A DNA stretch of 64,000 bases from Bacillus subtilis (GTDB lineage: Bacteria > Pseudomonadota > Alphaproteobacteria > Rhizobiales > Rhizobiaceae): positions 496,001 through 560,000 of the forward strand of contig JAHREI010000002.1 of the NCBI GenBank assembly GCA_021733665.1. Reading direction: 5' to 3'. Shown here piece by piece: positions 1 to 8,963 of the stretch (positions are counted from its first letter, which is position 1; each line of letters begins with the position of its first letter). The position numbers and the translations under genes are program-made. The notes under the pieces were generated by a model that searched no databases, had not been told where the DNA came from, and worked only from the letters and a program-made list of their open reading frames with translations.

Positions 1-1348
1 AAATCGTACCATCCGGACCGTACCATGCAGGGATTTGATGCCCCCACCAAAGCTGGCGGGAAATACACCAAGGCTGAATGTTTTCCATCCAGTCATAATA
101 GGTTTTTTCCCATGTTTTAGGCACGATCGCTGTGCGGCCTTCGCGAACACTGGCAATCGCAGGCTTGGCCATTTCCGCAGCATTTACGTACCACTGGTCG
201 GTCAGCAACGGCTCAATCGGCACGCCACCGCGGTCGCCATGCGGAACCATATGTGTGTGATCTTCGATCTTTTCGAGATAGCCGCCCTCATCCATCATCT
301 CAACGATGGCTTTACGTGCCTTGAAGCGGTCTTCATCATGGAAGCGCTCAACCAAAGCATCAAGCTCAGCAGATGCGGTCAGACCTTCCGCAAAATCTTC
401 ATTGTCTTTCAGAAGAATTTTAGCTTCCGGAGACATGATATTGATTTTACGAAGATTATTACGCTTGCCAACTTCAAAGTCATTGAAGTCATGAGCAGGC
501 GTAATCTTTACCGCACCGGAACCGGATTCCGGATCAGCATAGTCATCACCAACAATCGGCAGTGCACGACCGACAAGCGGCAGAATGGCATTTTTGCCAA
601 TACGTGCCTGATAGCGCGGGTCTTCCGGATTAACCGCAATACCGCTATCGCCCAGCATGGTTTCAGGGCGTGTTGTGGCAACAACGATATAAGTATCCGG
701 ATTTTCGGCATCAAAAGCCACGCCTTCAAGCGGGTAGCGGAAGTGCCAGAGATTGCCTTTGATTTCACGCTGCTCAACTTCCAGATCGGAAATAGCGGTC
801 AGCAATTTTGGATCCCAGTTTACCAGACGCTTGTCCTTGTAAATCAGGCCTTCTTTGTAGAGCGTTACGAAAACTTCAAGAACAGCTTTCGAAAGGCCTT
901 CATCCATAGTGAAGCGCTCGCGCGACCAGTCACAGGACGCACCAAGACGGCGCAGCTGATTGAAAATCAGACCGCCGGATTCTTCTTTCCACTGCCAGAT
1001 ACGCTCAACAAATTTCTCACGCCCCATCGCATGACGGTTCGGCTCCTGCCGTTCCATCAGCTGGCGTTCAACAACCATCTGCGTTGCAATACCGGCATGG
1101 TCCATACCTGGCTGCCACAGCACATTCTTGCCGCGCATGCGCTCAAAGCGCACCATGATATCCTGAATCGTATTGTTGAGCGCATGGCCCATATGCAGAG
1201 AACCGGTGACATTCGGCGGCGGGATCACCACCGCAAACGGATCCGCACCAGGCTTGGAACCGGCACCGGCTTTAAAAGCCTCGGCCTTTTCCCAAAGTTC
1301 AGCAATTTTTGGCTCTGTGGCCGCGGAATCGTAGGTTTTCTCTAACAT
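1..1348 (-). CDS. valS: Valine--tRNA ligase, N-terminal part (runs off the window)
   Basis: Class I aminoacyl-tRNA synthetase that charges tRNA-Val in the cytoplasm. Reading the minus strand from the ATG at 1348-1346 gives about 449 residues starting [20 protein letters not shown]. The class I HIGH signature appears as GSLHMGHA about 50 residues in, followed by the [13 protein letters not shown] segment typical of ValRS. The editing-domain region with the [11 protein letters not shown] motif and the [18 protein letters not shown] segment are also readable. The KMSKS loop, anticodon domain and C-terminal coiled coil lie beyond position 1, so the gene is cut by the window edge. No frameshift is visible. 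Family assignment is certain from motifs and length. Confidence 0.96.
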   Translation of the reverse strand, partial: MLEKTYDSAATEPKIAELWEKAEAFKAGAGSKPGADPFAVVIPPPNVTGSLHMGHALNNTIQDIMVRFERMRGKNVLWQPGMDHAGIATQMVVERQLMERQEPNRHAMGREKFVERIWQWKEESGGLIFNQLRRLGASCDWSRERFTMDEGLSKAVLEVFVTLYKEGLIYKDKRLVNWDPKLLTAISDLEVEQREIKGNLWHFRYPLEGVAFDAENPDTYIVVATTRPETMLGDSGIAVNPEDPRYQARIGKNAILPLVGRALPIVGDDYADPESGSGAVKITPAHDFNDFEVGKRNNLRKINIMSPEAKILLKDNEDFAEGLTASAELDALVERFHDEDRFKARKAIVEMMDEGGYLEKIEDHTHMVPHGDRGGVPIEPLLTDQWYVNAAEMAKPAIASVREGRTAIVPKTWEKTYYDWMENIQPWCISRQLWWGHQIPAWYGPDGTI

Positions 1349-1556
1349 AAAAACTCTGTCTCTTTATATGAAGGCAGGCAGTGTAAAACATATGTTACGC
1401 GCCGCCTCAGGCAGGCATAATCATATATTCATAACGAACAAGACTCTTTGTGCGTTTCAAAGCAAGTTTAAAACAAAGAATCAAGACAGACTGCATGCCT
1501 CACATTGCAAATCACGATATTTCTATAATCTATATAGGGTGACTGGTGCCATAAAA

Positions 1557-1587
1557 ATAGCCCCGTCTACGTTGGCAGCGGGGCTAT
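1557..1587 (-). terminator. Rho-independent terminator of popZ
   Basis: A 9-bp stem (ATAGCCCCG pairing with CGGGGCTAT) with a 13-nt loop, followed on the minus strand by a run of T. It lies between the popZ stop and the valS start, so it ends popZ transcription before valS. Confidence 0.8.
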
Positions 1588-1619
1588 AATTCTTTGATAC
1601 TACCGCAAAGTCACATATC

Positions 1620-2378
1620 TCAACCGCGACGAACAACCCGCTCGATTTCTTCGCGGACAAGACGCTCTACTAGTGGCGGCAGATTGGTATCCAGCCACTC
1701 CTGTAGCATCGGACGCAACATTGCTTCCATCTTGTCATTCAGCAGACGCTTCTGCTCTTCAAGCAGAGCCTGACTGAGACTGCCGAAAGACGCGGCAACC
1801 TGCTTTTCAGCAGCCTGCGAGATCAACGGCTTTTCTTCAGTCGTGGCAGAAAAACTATGTGTTGCAGTTTCAGTTGCACTCTCTGTCACCGGTGCGGCCT
1901 CTTCTTTTGCAGTTGGCTGGGGCATGGAAACAACCCGCTTTTCAGCCACCTGCATAAGCAGTGCCTCGGACATTTTTATGGCATCGCTTTTTGGCTGCTC
2001 TGCAACCGCTACAACCACCGGCGGCAAAGGCGGATTAACTGTCGCAATCCGCACATGCGCAACATTACGCTCATGCTGCTCAGCGCGTGTCACTTCCGGC
2101 GTCTGCTGCTCACTGATGCTACCGCGCAAAACGGCATCCAGTGTGAAAGACGGTGCAGAAGCACGCGCTTCAGTCTGTATAGTTTCAACAGCCACCGGAC
2201 GTGGAAACTGAGTGACCTCACCGCGGCGATCTTCTGCAGCTGGTTCCGGTGCTTTCGGAGCGGCAGTTAGCTCAGCTGTTGCCTGCTTGGTAACATCGCT
2301 GTCTTCAATAATTCTGCGGATGGAAGCCAGAATTTCTTCCATGGACGGTTCACGTGTTGCGCTGGAAGTCTGTGCCAT
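1620..2378 (-). CDS. popZ: Polar organizing protein PopZ (DUF2497)
   Basis: Cytoplasmic scaffold that self-assembles at the cell pole and anchors the chromosome-partition machinery in alphaproteobacteria. The 252-residue product has the family architecture: a conserved N-terminal helix (REPSMEEILASIRRIIEDSD), a long low-complexity middle rich in Pro, Ala, Glu and Thr, and a conserved C-terminal oligomerisation region (about the last 60 residues) containing LLNDKMEAMLRPMLQEWLD and NLPPLVERLVREEIERV. A start four codons upstream (2390) is possible, but AAGGA lies about 11 nt before the ATG at 2378 and would abut the upstream ATG, so I chose 2378. It lies between tolC and valS and has its own terminator. 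Confidence 0.93.
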   Translation of the reverse strand: MAQTSSATREPSMEEILASIRRIIEDSDVTKQATAELTAAPKAPEPAAEDRRGEVTQFPRPVAVETIQTEARASAPSFTLDAVLRGSISEQQTPEVTRAEQHERNVAHVRIATVNPPLPPVVVAVAEQPKSDAIKMSEALLMQVAEKRVVSMPQPTAKEEAAPVTESATETATHSFSATTEEKPLISQAAEKQVAASFGSLSQALLEEQKRLLNDKMEAMLRPMLQEWLDTNLPPLVERLVREEIERVVRRG

Positions 2379-2626
2379 ATCGTGCAGCATCCTTTGTCTG
2401 GCGCATATATTCGGAAAGTCTCAGCAGCAATTGCTGCGCTTCACCGGCTATGCGTAAAAATTCTTCAATTTCAAAATTCAACGAATCTTACGTCTAAACT
2501 ACAGAAGCATTCGTGATTTGAGAATCCCTGCAGAGGCCTCCGCTGCGTAAAACACAGATTTCTTAAGTGTTTTTTAATTTTTAGGGTATCCTGAAATATG
2601 TCAGCACATATTTTGGCGCGGAAAAC

Positions 2627-2657
2627 AAAAAAGCGGCGCATTGAGCGCCGCTTTTTT
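2627..2657 (-). terminator. Terminator of the tolC-family gene
   Basis: GCGGCGC pairs with GCGCCGC around a 5-nt loop and is flanked by six A and six T, so it can act in both directions. It lies just after the stop codon of the TolC-family gene. Confidence 0.85.
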
Positions 2658-2677
2658 AAAACATATAGATCAGTTGA

Positions 2678-4042
2678 TTAGCGACCATCCGGCGTACGCA
2701 AACCAATCCATTTATCTTTTACAGCATCATAATGCTGTTCAGGCTTATATTCTGCAACCTGCAAACCAATCTGCGTTGCAGTCAGACGACCTACAGCTAA
2801 CAGAACGGCATAACTTGCCACAACAACATCACGCTCGGCCTGAACCTGCTGGATCTGAACATCAACCAGATCATTCTGCGCATTCAAAACATCGAGTGTA
2901 GTACGCTGACCAACATTGCGTTCTTCAACGACGCCATCCAATGCGAGACGTGCCGCAGAGATACCATCACGATAGGCAGAAAGCGAAGCTTTGGCCGCTT
3001 CGAGCTGTGACCATGAAGATGCAACAGCTGCACGAACCTGATCCTGCACAACATCAATCTGGATGCGTGCCTGTCCGAGCTGTTCCTTGGATTTACGCAC
3101 TGTCGCAGAATTTTTACCGCCGGAATAGATCGGCACAGTAACACCAACACCGATCGATGCGGAATTACCATCGCCGGCCATTGGCAGGCCGGAATAAACC
3201 GTAGAGTGAGACGCAGAGGCTGTGAGACCAACTGTCGGCAGCAATGCACCTTCTTTGGCTTTCACATTATGCCCGGCAGCATCCATAGCAAACTGGGTTG
3301 CTTTAATGCCCGGATGACCGGCTTCAGCAATAGCATAAGCCTGAGCAATACTCTTTGGCATAGACTTACCGGCTGGCTTGGCCGCCTGCAATTTATCTGG
3401 AGCCGCACCAGTTACCTGACGATAAACAGCTTCAGCAGACTTTACATTTGCCTGAGCTGCATTGAGCTGAGCAATAGCAGCAGAACGCTGCGCATCAGCT
3501 TGCGCCACGTCAGTGCGTGTGCCTTCACCAACATCAAGGCGTGCTTTGGCAGAGCGAACCAGCTCGTTCATTGCAGCCAGATTTTTCTGACGCAGTGAAG
3601 CGATCTGACGATTCTGATACACATCCATATAGGCTGTTACAGCTTCAAACAGACGGTTCTGCTCATCATTGCGAAGATTTTCGCGTTGGGCGAATACGTT
3701 ACTTTCGGCCGCCGCCACGCTGTTTTTTGTTTGGAAACCATCAAACAAAGTCTGGTTCAGCTGAATGCCGACTTCGCCTGAAGTTGAGTATTGGTCTGTC
3801 GTGCCATTACGGCTGCGACCATATTTATAGGTACCATTCAAAGTCGGACGGTAGCCGGATTTGGCAATCGCCACATCTTCATCAACGGCGCGAAGACCCG
3901 CGCGGGATGAATTCAGTGACGAATTATTGTGATACGCTTTTTGCATAGCACCAAACAGCGTTTCCGCCATGGCAGGTGCCGGTGCGAGTACCGTGCTCGC
4001 TAAAAGTGCAACAGCTAAAACCTGTTTGCTGAAATTGACCAC
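2678..4042 (-). CDS. tolC: TolC/BepC-family outer membrane efflux channel
   Basis: Outer-membrane channel component for type I secretion and tripartite drug efflux. The 454-residue product starts at a GTG codon (4042) preceded by GGGGTA at good spacing. It has an N-terminal signal peptide (KQVLAVALLASTVLAPAPAMA, cut before ETLFGAMQKAY), then two OEP repeats with long helical stretches such as LRAVDEDVAIAKSGYRPTLNG and AQADAQRSAAIAQLNAAQANV. The end region has the TTLDVLNAQNDLVDVQIQQ signature typical of TolC. Length matches the family (about 450). In Brucella the equivalent in this gene neighbourhood (near pcm, popZ and valS) is called BepC, but orthology here is inference. No inner-membrane or adaptor partner is encoded next to it. 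Confidence 0.93.
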   Translation of the reverse strand: MVNFSKQVLAVALLASTVLAPAPAMAETLFGAMQKAYHNNSSLNSSRAGLRAVDEDVAIAKSGYRPTLNGTYKYGRSRNGTTDQYSTSGEVGIQLNQTLFDGFQTKNSVAAAESNVFAQRENLRNDEQNRLFEAVTAYMDVYQNRQIASLRQKNLAAMNELVRSAKARLDVGEGTRTDVAQADAQRSAAIAQLNAAQANVKSAEAVYRQVTGAAPDKLQAAKPAGKSMPKSIAQAYAIAEAGHPGIKATQFAMDAAGHNVKAKEGALLPTVGLTASASHSTVYSGLPMAGDGNSASIGVGVTVPIYSGGKNSATVRKSKEQLGQARIQIDVVQDQVRAAVASSWSQLEAAKASLSAYRDGISAARLALDGVVEERNVGQRTTLDVLNAQNDLVDVQIQQVQAERDVVVASYAVLLAVGRLTATQIGLQVAEYKPEQHYDAVKDKWIGLRTPDGR

Positions 4043-4293
4043 GGTTTACCCCATACAATTCGAATCAAAATTCCCAAACTCATTCGGGTATTTGCTAATA
4101 ACGGGTAAAAATCGGATTTTCCACCCGTCAGGCTAACTCATTAATAAACAAATTGTTATTGTTGCCAAAACAACAATTACCGATCTGCCCTATTTTGCAC
4201 AATTTTACGCCTTGCAGGCGGTTTAATGTGCTTTCAGCAAACGAAACATACCAGTTTATACGCAAATTTTAAGCTCAAATATCTGTGTTAAAC

Positions 4294-4329
4294 AAAAAGC
4301 CTGCCGGAGCGAACTCAGGCAGGCTTTTT
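4294..4329 (-). terminator. Terminator downstream of pcm
   Basis: AAAAAGCCTGCC pairs with GGCAGGCTTTTT around a 12-nt loop, immediately after the pcm stop. The rest of 4043-4352 is the AT-rich region upstream of the tolC-family gene, in which I see no gene. Confidence 0.88.
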
Positions 4330-4352
4330 CATTATATTCATTTCGCAGCTGA

Positions 4353-5021
4353 TCAGAATACAAATTCTGCCGAACGGCTAAAGCCCGGAAGCAATTTCAC
4401 AGCCGCGTTAAATACACCACGACGAGAAACGATGCCGTCTTCTTTAACGTAAATATGTGCAACGCCCATATTACCCTGCCCTTCAATAGCAACCAAACGG
4501 CCGCCGTCTCTGAGCTGAGCCTGAAGCGCTTCCGGAACGAAATCCACAGCACCTTCGATGATGATGACGTCAAACGGAGCTTCCTTGGCATAGCCGGCTG
4601 TCAGTTCACCGCTGACAACAACAACATTGTCACAGCCGAGTGTCTGCAGTTTTTCAGTTGCTGCCGCTACAAAATCCGGATTGCTTTCAAGAGCAATTAC
4701 CGAGCTTGCCAGCTGAGACAGAACCGCAGCCAGATAGCCGGTGCCGCAGCCGACATCCAGAACCACGTCCTGTTTTTTCACGGCAGCGAGCTGCACCAGA
4801 CGGGCTGCCGGAGACGGCTCCATCAGATAGCGCACACCTTCTGCTGTTTCTGCCAGAACCTGATCTTCATCGATATAAGCAAGTTCACGACGCTGTGCCG
4901 GTACGAATTCTTCACGCGGAACTGCCAGAAAAGCATCCAGAACAGCAAGATCCGTCACATCCGTCGTGCGGATCTGCGTATCAACCATATTAACACGAAG
5001 CTCGCGGAAATCGGCTGTCAT
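4353..5021 (-). CDS. pcm: Protein-L-isoaspartate O-methyltransferase
   Basis: Cytosolic SAM-dependent enzyme that methylates isoaspartyl residues in damaged proteins to start their repair. The 222-residue product has the N-terminal segment MVDTQIRTTDVTDLAVLDAF and VPREEFVP typical of the alphaproteobacterial branch. The SAM-binding motif I is DVVLDVGCGTGYLAAVLSQL, followed by IALESNPDF and DVIIIEGAV. The C-terminal part (GGRLVAIEGQGNMG) also fits. Length is normal. It lies upstream of the TolC-family gene on the same strand but has its own strong terminator, so the two are probably separate transcripts. Confidence 0.92.
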   Translation of the reverse strand: MTADFRELRVNMVDTQIRTTDVTDLAVLDAFLAVPREEFVPAQRRELAYIDEDQVLAETAEGVRYLMEPSPAARLVQLAAVKKQDVVLDVGCGTGYLAAVLSQLASSVIALESNPDFVAAATEKLQTLGCDNVVVVSGELTAGYAKEAPFDVIIIEGAVDFVPEALQAQLRDGGRLVAIEGQGNMGVAHIYVKEDGIVSRRGVFNAAVKLLPGFSRSAEFVF

Positions 5022-5327
5022 AGCCCTAAACCTTTCCTGTGCATCTGATGCACGTCATAATCTCAATCTCACATTACAGCATCTGCCTGAGAGGACTTAC
5101 ATGAAACGCTGCAACATTCTGGAATAAACACAAAAGCATTATACAGGCATGAGCCTGCGCTTTTATGAAAATCATTTGCGCTGATTTGGCAAAAATCCAC
5201 CGCACAGTCAATCAAAGACCGTCATTCTTCCTGCGCTCATAGTGCCGCATGGGGATCAAACCACTCACATTTGTGTTTATCAGCGGGTTTTCACAGAGCG
5301 GCGTATCTGTAAACCCGGATGGTGTGA
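5022..5327. other. Intergenic region, no gene seen
   Basis: This stretch separates pcm from the small gene at 5328. It holds a short perfect palindrome (GTGCAT and ATGCAC around CTG, about 5039-5053) in the pcm upstream region that could be an operator. I see no convincing coding sequence, RNA gene or terminator. Confidence 0.5.
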
Positions 5328-5573
5328 TCAGTCCTGCAGCGAAATTACGACAGTCTTGTTCCGGCGTTTTTCACGTATATCCAAAACTGTCTGATAAGGC
5401 TGGTTTGCAATGCTGGCAGCCCAGAGCGTTCTGAGGTCAATACCTTTAATCTTTAGCTGAGCGAGTGCTGCATCCGGCAAAATGCGCGCAGCAATCCGCA
5501 CCAGAAAAAGCGGAACATTCACTCTTTGCTCAAACTGACCTTCACTATATTTTTCAATAACCAGTTTAGCCAT
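5328..5573 (-). CDS. Small conserved-looking protein of unknown function, 81 aa
   Basis: I do not recognise this protein. The ATG at 5573 is preceded by GAGGAG six bases upstream, a near-perfect ribosome binding site, which is the main reason to call it and to prefer it over the upstream in-frame ATG at 5597. The product (MAKLVIEKYSEGQFEQRVNV at its start) has no signal peptide or membrane segment. A central stretch (PLFLVRIAARILPDAALAQL) looks amphipathic, and the C-terminus is basic (REKRRNKTVV). It may be a small cytoplasmic regulator or structural protein. It stands alone between pcm and the divergent efflux gene. Confidence 0.6.
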   Translation of the reverse strand: MAKLVIEKYSEGQFEQRVNVPLFLVRIAARILPDAALAQLKIKGIDLRTLWAASIANQPYQTVLDIREKRRNKTVVISLQD

Positions 5574-5758
5574 CGTTAGCTCCTCAGGCGTTGCCATGTA
5601 ATCAGGCAGACAAATCTCCGGAACAATTTATCTGCAAGTCAGATTGTCGGCAAACTGAAATCAGCACCCGAGCGACACTCAAACAGAACTTTGACAATAT
5701 CCCGATAAATGACCTAAAGAATGCGCATTATGAGAAAAGTCGAATCCGCAACCCGTCA

Positions 5759-5793
5759 GCCGTAAATTTTATCATCTGAAGTAAATTTACGGC
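5759..5793. promoter_or_regulatory. Perfect 11-bp inverted repeat upstream of the efflux gene
   Basis: GCCGTAAATTT (5759-5769) is repeated in inverted form (AAATTTACGGC, 5783-5793) around a 13-nt spacer, about 90 bp before the efflux gene start. There is no T run, so an operator or leader hairpin is more likely than a terminator. The surrounding 5574-5883 holds no other gene that I can support. Confidence 0.5.
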
Positions 5794-5883
5794 GTAACAT
5801 TCAGAACCATGCTCCGCCGGATGCTTTAAGCGCTGCTGCGGATGATGTTCTGTGTGCATGCCACATTCATGTGGATTCAACTC

Positions 5884-7113
5884 ATGTCTTCTTTGAAAAA
5901 TCGGTTCTTGCAACCCGCAGAGGGAAATCTGCCGGTGCAATGGCACTTTACACTTGGCGCAGCGCTCTTTCTGATGGCGCCTTTTGATCTTTTGGCCTCC
6001 ATGGGGATGGATATTTATCTTCCCGTGGTTCCGCATATGACAGAGGCCCTGCAAACCAGTCCGGCAATGGTGCAGCTGACCCTCAGCCTCTATATGGCTT
6101 TACTGGGAACCGGACAGCTGATTTTCGGCCCCCTATCGGATAAAATCGGTCGCAGACCGGTTTTGCTTGGTGGTGCACTTCTATTCAGCGCAGCATCAGC
6201 AGGTCTGGCGCTCACCGGCTCCGCCAATCTGTTTCTGGCTTTACGCCTGTTACAGGCAGCTGGTGCCGCGGCCATGCTGGTGGCAACCTTTGCCACGGTG
6301 CGGGATGTTTATGCAGACCGACCGGAAAGCGCTGTGATCTACAGCCTGTTTGGTTCCATGCTGGCTTTTGTACCGGCACTGGCACCGCTGCTTGGCTCTT
6401 TGCTGGATATTCAGTTCGGCTGGCGCAGCATTTTCTGGCTGCTGGCTGTCTGCGGTACTTTAGCCACTATCCATGCCGCAATACGCTGGCCTGAAACGCG
6501 TCCGAGAAGACACCGTGATGGCGGGCAGAAAGCATGGAGAAAATTGCAATCCATTCTGACAAACCGGCCATTTTGGACCTATACCACCGGTTTCAGTACA
6601 GCAATGGGCGCATTTTTTGTCTATTTCTCGACATCACCTCGCCTGTTGATGGATAAGCTCGGCCTGTCTTCCGTTACATTCAGCCTGTGCTTTGCAAGTG
6701 TTGCAATTGTCATGGTGATCTTCGCCCGCTTTGCAGGCAATTACACCAAATGGTGGGGGCTGCGCGGCACTTTGAGACGTGGTGTCTTGCTGATTATGAC
6801 TGGCGGTATCCTGCTGTTCTTTGCAGGCTGGGTCACAGAACTGAACCTCCTCGCCTTCATCCTGATCATGTGGATTGTCGCGGCCGGTATTTCGCTAACC
6901 TGCTCAGTCACAGCCAATGGCGCACTTAAAGCCTTTGGCGATTATGCCGGCATGGCCACAGCAATCTATTATTGCATTGAAAGTCTGGCGGTCAGTATTG
7001 GCGGAACCATTGCTGTGCTGCTTCTGGGCGGTGATACGGTACTGCCACTGGTCGCTTACTGCATAATCTCTGCATTACTAACTCTGGCGCTGACATTAGG
7101 ACAAAAGGGCTAA
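5884..7113 (+). CDS. CmlA/FloR-type MFS drug exporter
   Basis: Inner-membrane drug/proton antiporter of the DHA1 (12-TM) family. The product closely follows the CmlA/FloR chloramphenicol-florfenicol exporters: LMAPFDLLASMGMDIYLPVVP in TM1, TSPAMVQLTLSLYM, the MFS motif A as GPLSDKIGRRPVLLGG, and FRLLQA-like LRLLQAAGAAAMLVATFATV and RDVYADRPE. The late CSVTANGALKAFGDYAG stretch is also diagnostic. Start is uncertain: the ATG at 5884 gives 409 aa, and an in-frame ATG at 5842 would add 14 residues. Neither has a strong ribosome binding site. Substrate is inferred from similarity by eye; the sequence is clearly diverged from the mobile resistance genes, so it may be an intrinsic chromosomal homologue. 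Confidence 0.85.
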   Translation: MSSLKNRFLQPAEGNLPVQWHFTLGAALFLMAPFDLLASMGMDIYLPVVPHMTEALQTSPAMVQLTLSLYMALLGTGQLIFGPLSDKIGRRPVLLGGALLFSAASAGLALTGSANLFLALRLLQAAGAAAMLVATFATVRDVYADRPESAVIYSLFGSMLAFVPALAPLLGSLLDIQFGWRSIFWLLAVCGTLATIHAAIRWPETRPRRHRDGGQKAWRKLQSILTNRPFWTYTTGFSTAMGAFFVYFSTSPRLLMDKLGLSSVTFSLCFASVAIVMVIFARFAGNYTKWWGLRGTLRRGVLLIMTGGILLFFAGWVTELNLLAFILIMWIVAAGISLTCSVTANGALKAFGDYAGMATAIYYCIESLAVSIGGTIAVLLLGGDTVLPLVAYCIISALLTLALTLGQKG

Positions 7114-7121
7114 TATAATGT

Positions 7122-7152
7122 GGCACCGGTACACAGCGGTTTTACCGGTGCC
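7122..7152 (+). terminator. Hairpin after the efflux gene
   Basis: GGCACCGGT pairs with ACCGGTGCC around 13 nt, 9 nt after the efflux gene stop. There is no clear T run, so it is a hairpin that may stabilise the 3' end or terminate weakly. Confidence 0.5.
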
Positions 7153-7219
7153 GCATTGCAGCTGATACCGATCCGGCCTAAAGCATCCTGAACAGACTTA
7201 TGACTGACTGGTATCTGCA

Positions 7220-7615
7220 ATGTTTCGCGCTTTAAAAACTTCATTCCTCATTCTCTCGCTACTGGCATCTGTAACAGCACAAGCGGAAGCTGATGTGAAG
7301 AATGGTGAGAAGATTTATAAGAAATGCTATTTTTGCCATACACTGGATCAGCCGACAAACCGTATGGGTCCTCACCTGATGGATCTGCAAGGGCGAAAAG
7401 CAGGCTCAGTTGAAGGCTTTCGTTATTCTGAAGCCATGAAACAGGCCGGTGAAAACGGCCTGATCTGGAATGATGCAACGCTCAAAGAATTTCTGACGTC
7501 GCCGAAAACAATGATGCCGGGCACCAGTATGCGTTTCTGGGGACTTTGGGAAAGCCAGATTGATGATCTTTTTGCTTATCTCAAGAGCAGGTCTGAGGCT
7601 GCGCCAGGTGAATAA
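7220..7615 (+). CDS. Periplasmic class I cytochrome c
   Basis: Small monoheme electron carrier. The 131-residue product has a signal peptide (LKTSFLILSLLASVTAQAEA), the heme attachment site CYFCH at residues 36-40 and a likely sixth-ligand Met in MMPGTSM (about residue 104). RMGPHLMDLQGRKAG and the FAYLKS helix are typical of soluble class I cytochromes such as c2/c550. Its exact redox partner cannot be read from context: it stands alone after the efflux pump, and its 3' end overlaps the convergent GNAT gene by 35 bp. Confidence 0.9.
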   Translation: MFRALKTSFLILSLLASVTAQAEADVKNGEKIYKKCYFCHTLDQPTNRMGPHLMDLQGRKAGSVEGFRYSEAMKQAGENGLIWNDATLKEFLTSPKTMMPGTSMRFWGLWESQIDDLFAYLKSRSEAAPGE

Positions 7616-8027
7616 TCGGGAAGGGTCTACCCTCACTGTCTGTCTCTGATCGACCGGTCTGGATAAAACCATATTTCAGATAGAAGCCCAGTGCTAACGG
7701 GTTCTGCTCATTCACATCAACGTCAAGACGGCCTTTCAGGCTATGTGCATGGTCAAGCAATGAGCGGCCAATGCCCTGCCCTTTAACGGCCGGATCAACA
7801 AACAGCATTTCCACTTTGTTTTCAGACAGGCCGATAAAACCGGTGAGTACGCCCTGCGCATCTTCTGCAACCCAGACTTCCACGGCAGGCAGATAATTAT
7901 CGCGTACAAGCGGTTCGTAATACTCAATATCAGCAACAGTCAAAAAATCATGGGTTGTCTCAACGGCTGCGCGCCAAATTTCTGTAAGCCTGTAACGATC
8001 CTCTGAAACAAAAGGTCTGATATGCAT
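7581..8027 (-). CDS. GNAT-family N-acetyltransferase, YjaB-like
   Basis: Cytosolic acetyl-CoA-dependent acetyltransferase of unknown substrate. The 148-residue product carries the GNAT acetyl-CoA site as VKGQGIGRSLLDHA (Q/RxxGxG/A). The stretches THDFL near residue 30, VDVNEQNPLALGFYLKYGF and GRSETDSEGRPFP follow the E. coli YjaB layout closely. Length is normal for the family. It converges on the cytochrome gene and shares 35 bp with its 3' end, so both 3' ends are constrained by the same DNA. No ribosome binding site stands out at the ATG. Confidence 0.87.
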   Translation of the reverse strand: MHIRPFVSEDRYRLTEIWRAAVETTHDFLTVADIEYYEPLVRDNYLPAVEVWVAEDAQGVLTGFIGLSENKVEMLFVDPAVKGQGIGRSLLDHAHSLKGRLDVDVNEQNPLALGFYLKYGFIQTGRSETDSEGRPFPIIHLAQPQTCS

Positions 8028-8223
8028 AAATCCTGTCCACTATTCTCGAAATTTCATGGGAACACGCGAGAGCATACTGCCCTATCAAGCTTCACAAGCA
8101 TTGCTTTGATTTTATAAGATTTTGTCAAGCCTGTATCAATTTTTGCTACAGTTTGCTGTTTTTTCTATGCCGGACAGCTATTTCATGGAATGAGTGTTGC
8201 ATCTGCATCAGGGATTTAATGCT

Positions 8224-8916
8224 ATGTACACACTCATTATCGCGAATAAAAACTACTCCACATGGTCCCTCCGGCCGTGGCTCTTGATGACACAGCTCGA
8301 AATCCCTTTTGAAGAAGTCCTGATCCCGTTCGGTAGTGCGGACTGGCATAAAAATCCGTCTCCGACCGGTCAGGTGCCTTGTCTCTCCGACCGGCAAAAA
8401 GATGGCAGCGTTATTGCTGTCTGGGATTCTCTCGCCATCACTGAATATGTAGCGGATGACTATCCGTTGGTCTGGCCGCAGGATAAAAAAGCCAAAGCCT
8501 GGGCACGCTGCGCGACCGCAGAAATGCATTCAGGCTTCCATACATTGCGTAGCATTTGCACCAATAATATCGGTTTGCGCATTGATATCAGTGATAAAAC
8601 AGAACCTGCTCTGCTCAGAGACATTACCCGCATTGAACAGCTTTGGACTGAGGGGCTGGATACGTTCGGCGGGCCGTTTCTGGCTGGTGAAAAATTCAGT
8701 GCCGCCGATGCATTTTTTGCACCCGTTGTCTTCCGGTTCCAGACCTACGGCATCAAGCTCAGCGGCAAAGCAGCAAACTATGCTGATTTCCTGCGCAGTC
8801 AGCCTGCTATGCAGAGCTGGTATCAGGCAAGCCTTGCAGAAACATGGCGCGATGAACCGCATGAGGCAGATGCCCGCAATGCTGGCCGTTGGGTGCAAGA
8901 TCTCAGAGCTGTTTAA
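8224..8916 (+). CDS. Glutathione S-transferase family protein
   Basis: Predicted soluble glutathione transferase (230 aa). The N-terminal thioredoxin-like domain begins MYTLIIANKNYSTWSLRPW, with candidate catalytic Ser residues near positions 12-15. The glutathione-binding PxxxGQVPCLSD segment and the WDSLAITEYVAD helix follow. The C-terminal helical domain includes the FSAADAFFAPVVFRF N-capping region. I chose the ATG at 8224 because a GGGA site precedes it and homologous family members begin at this point; an upstream GTG at 8194 would add ten unlikely residues. The gene stands alone, and its natural substrate is unknown. Confidence 0.88.
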   Translation: MYTLIIANKNYSTWSLRPWLLMTQLEIPFEEVLIPFGSADWHKNPSPTGQVPCLSDRQKDGSVIAVWDSLAITEYVADDYPLVWPQDKKAKAWARCATAEMHSGFHTLRSICTNNIGLRIDISDKTEPALLRDITRIEQLWTEGLDTFGGPFLAGEKFSAADAFFAPVVFRFQTYGIKLSGKAANYADFLRSQPAMQSWYQASLAETWRDEPHEADARNAGRWVQDLRAV

Positions 8917-8963
8917 TTCATGTCGTTCCATGCAGCAATCACAACAGACTGCTGCATGGTCAC

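Noticed and set aside
35-1345. A 436-codon open frame on the plus strand
   Set aside because: It is the antisense shadow of valS, whose motifs are all on the minus strand; the plus-strand product matches no family.
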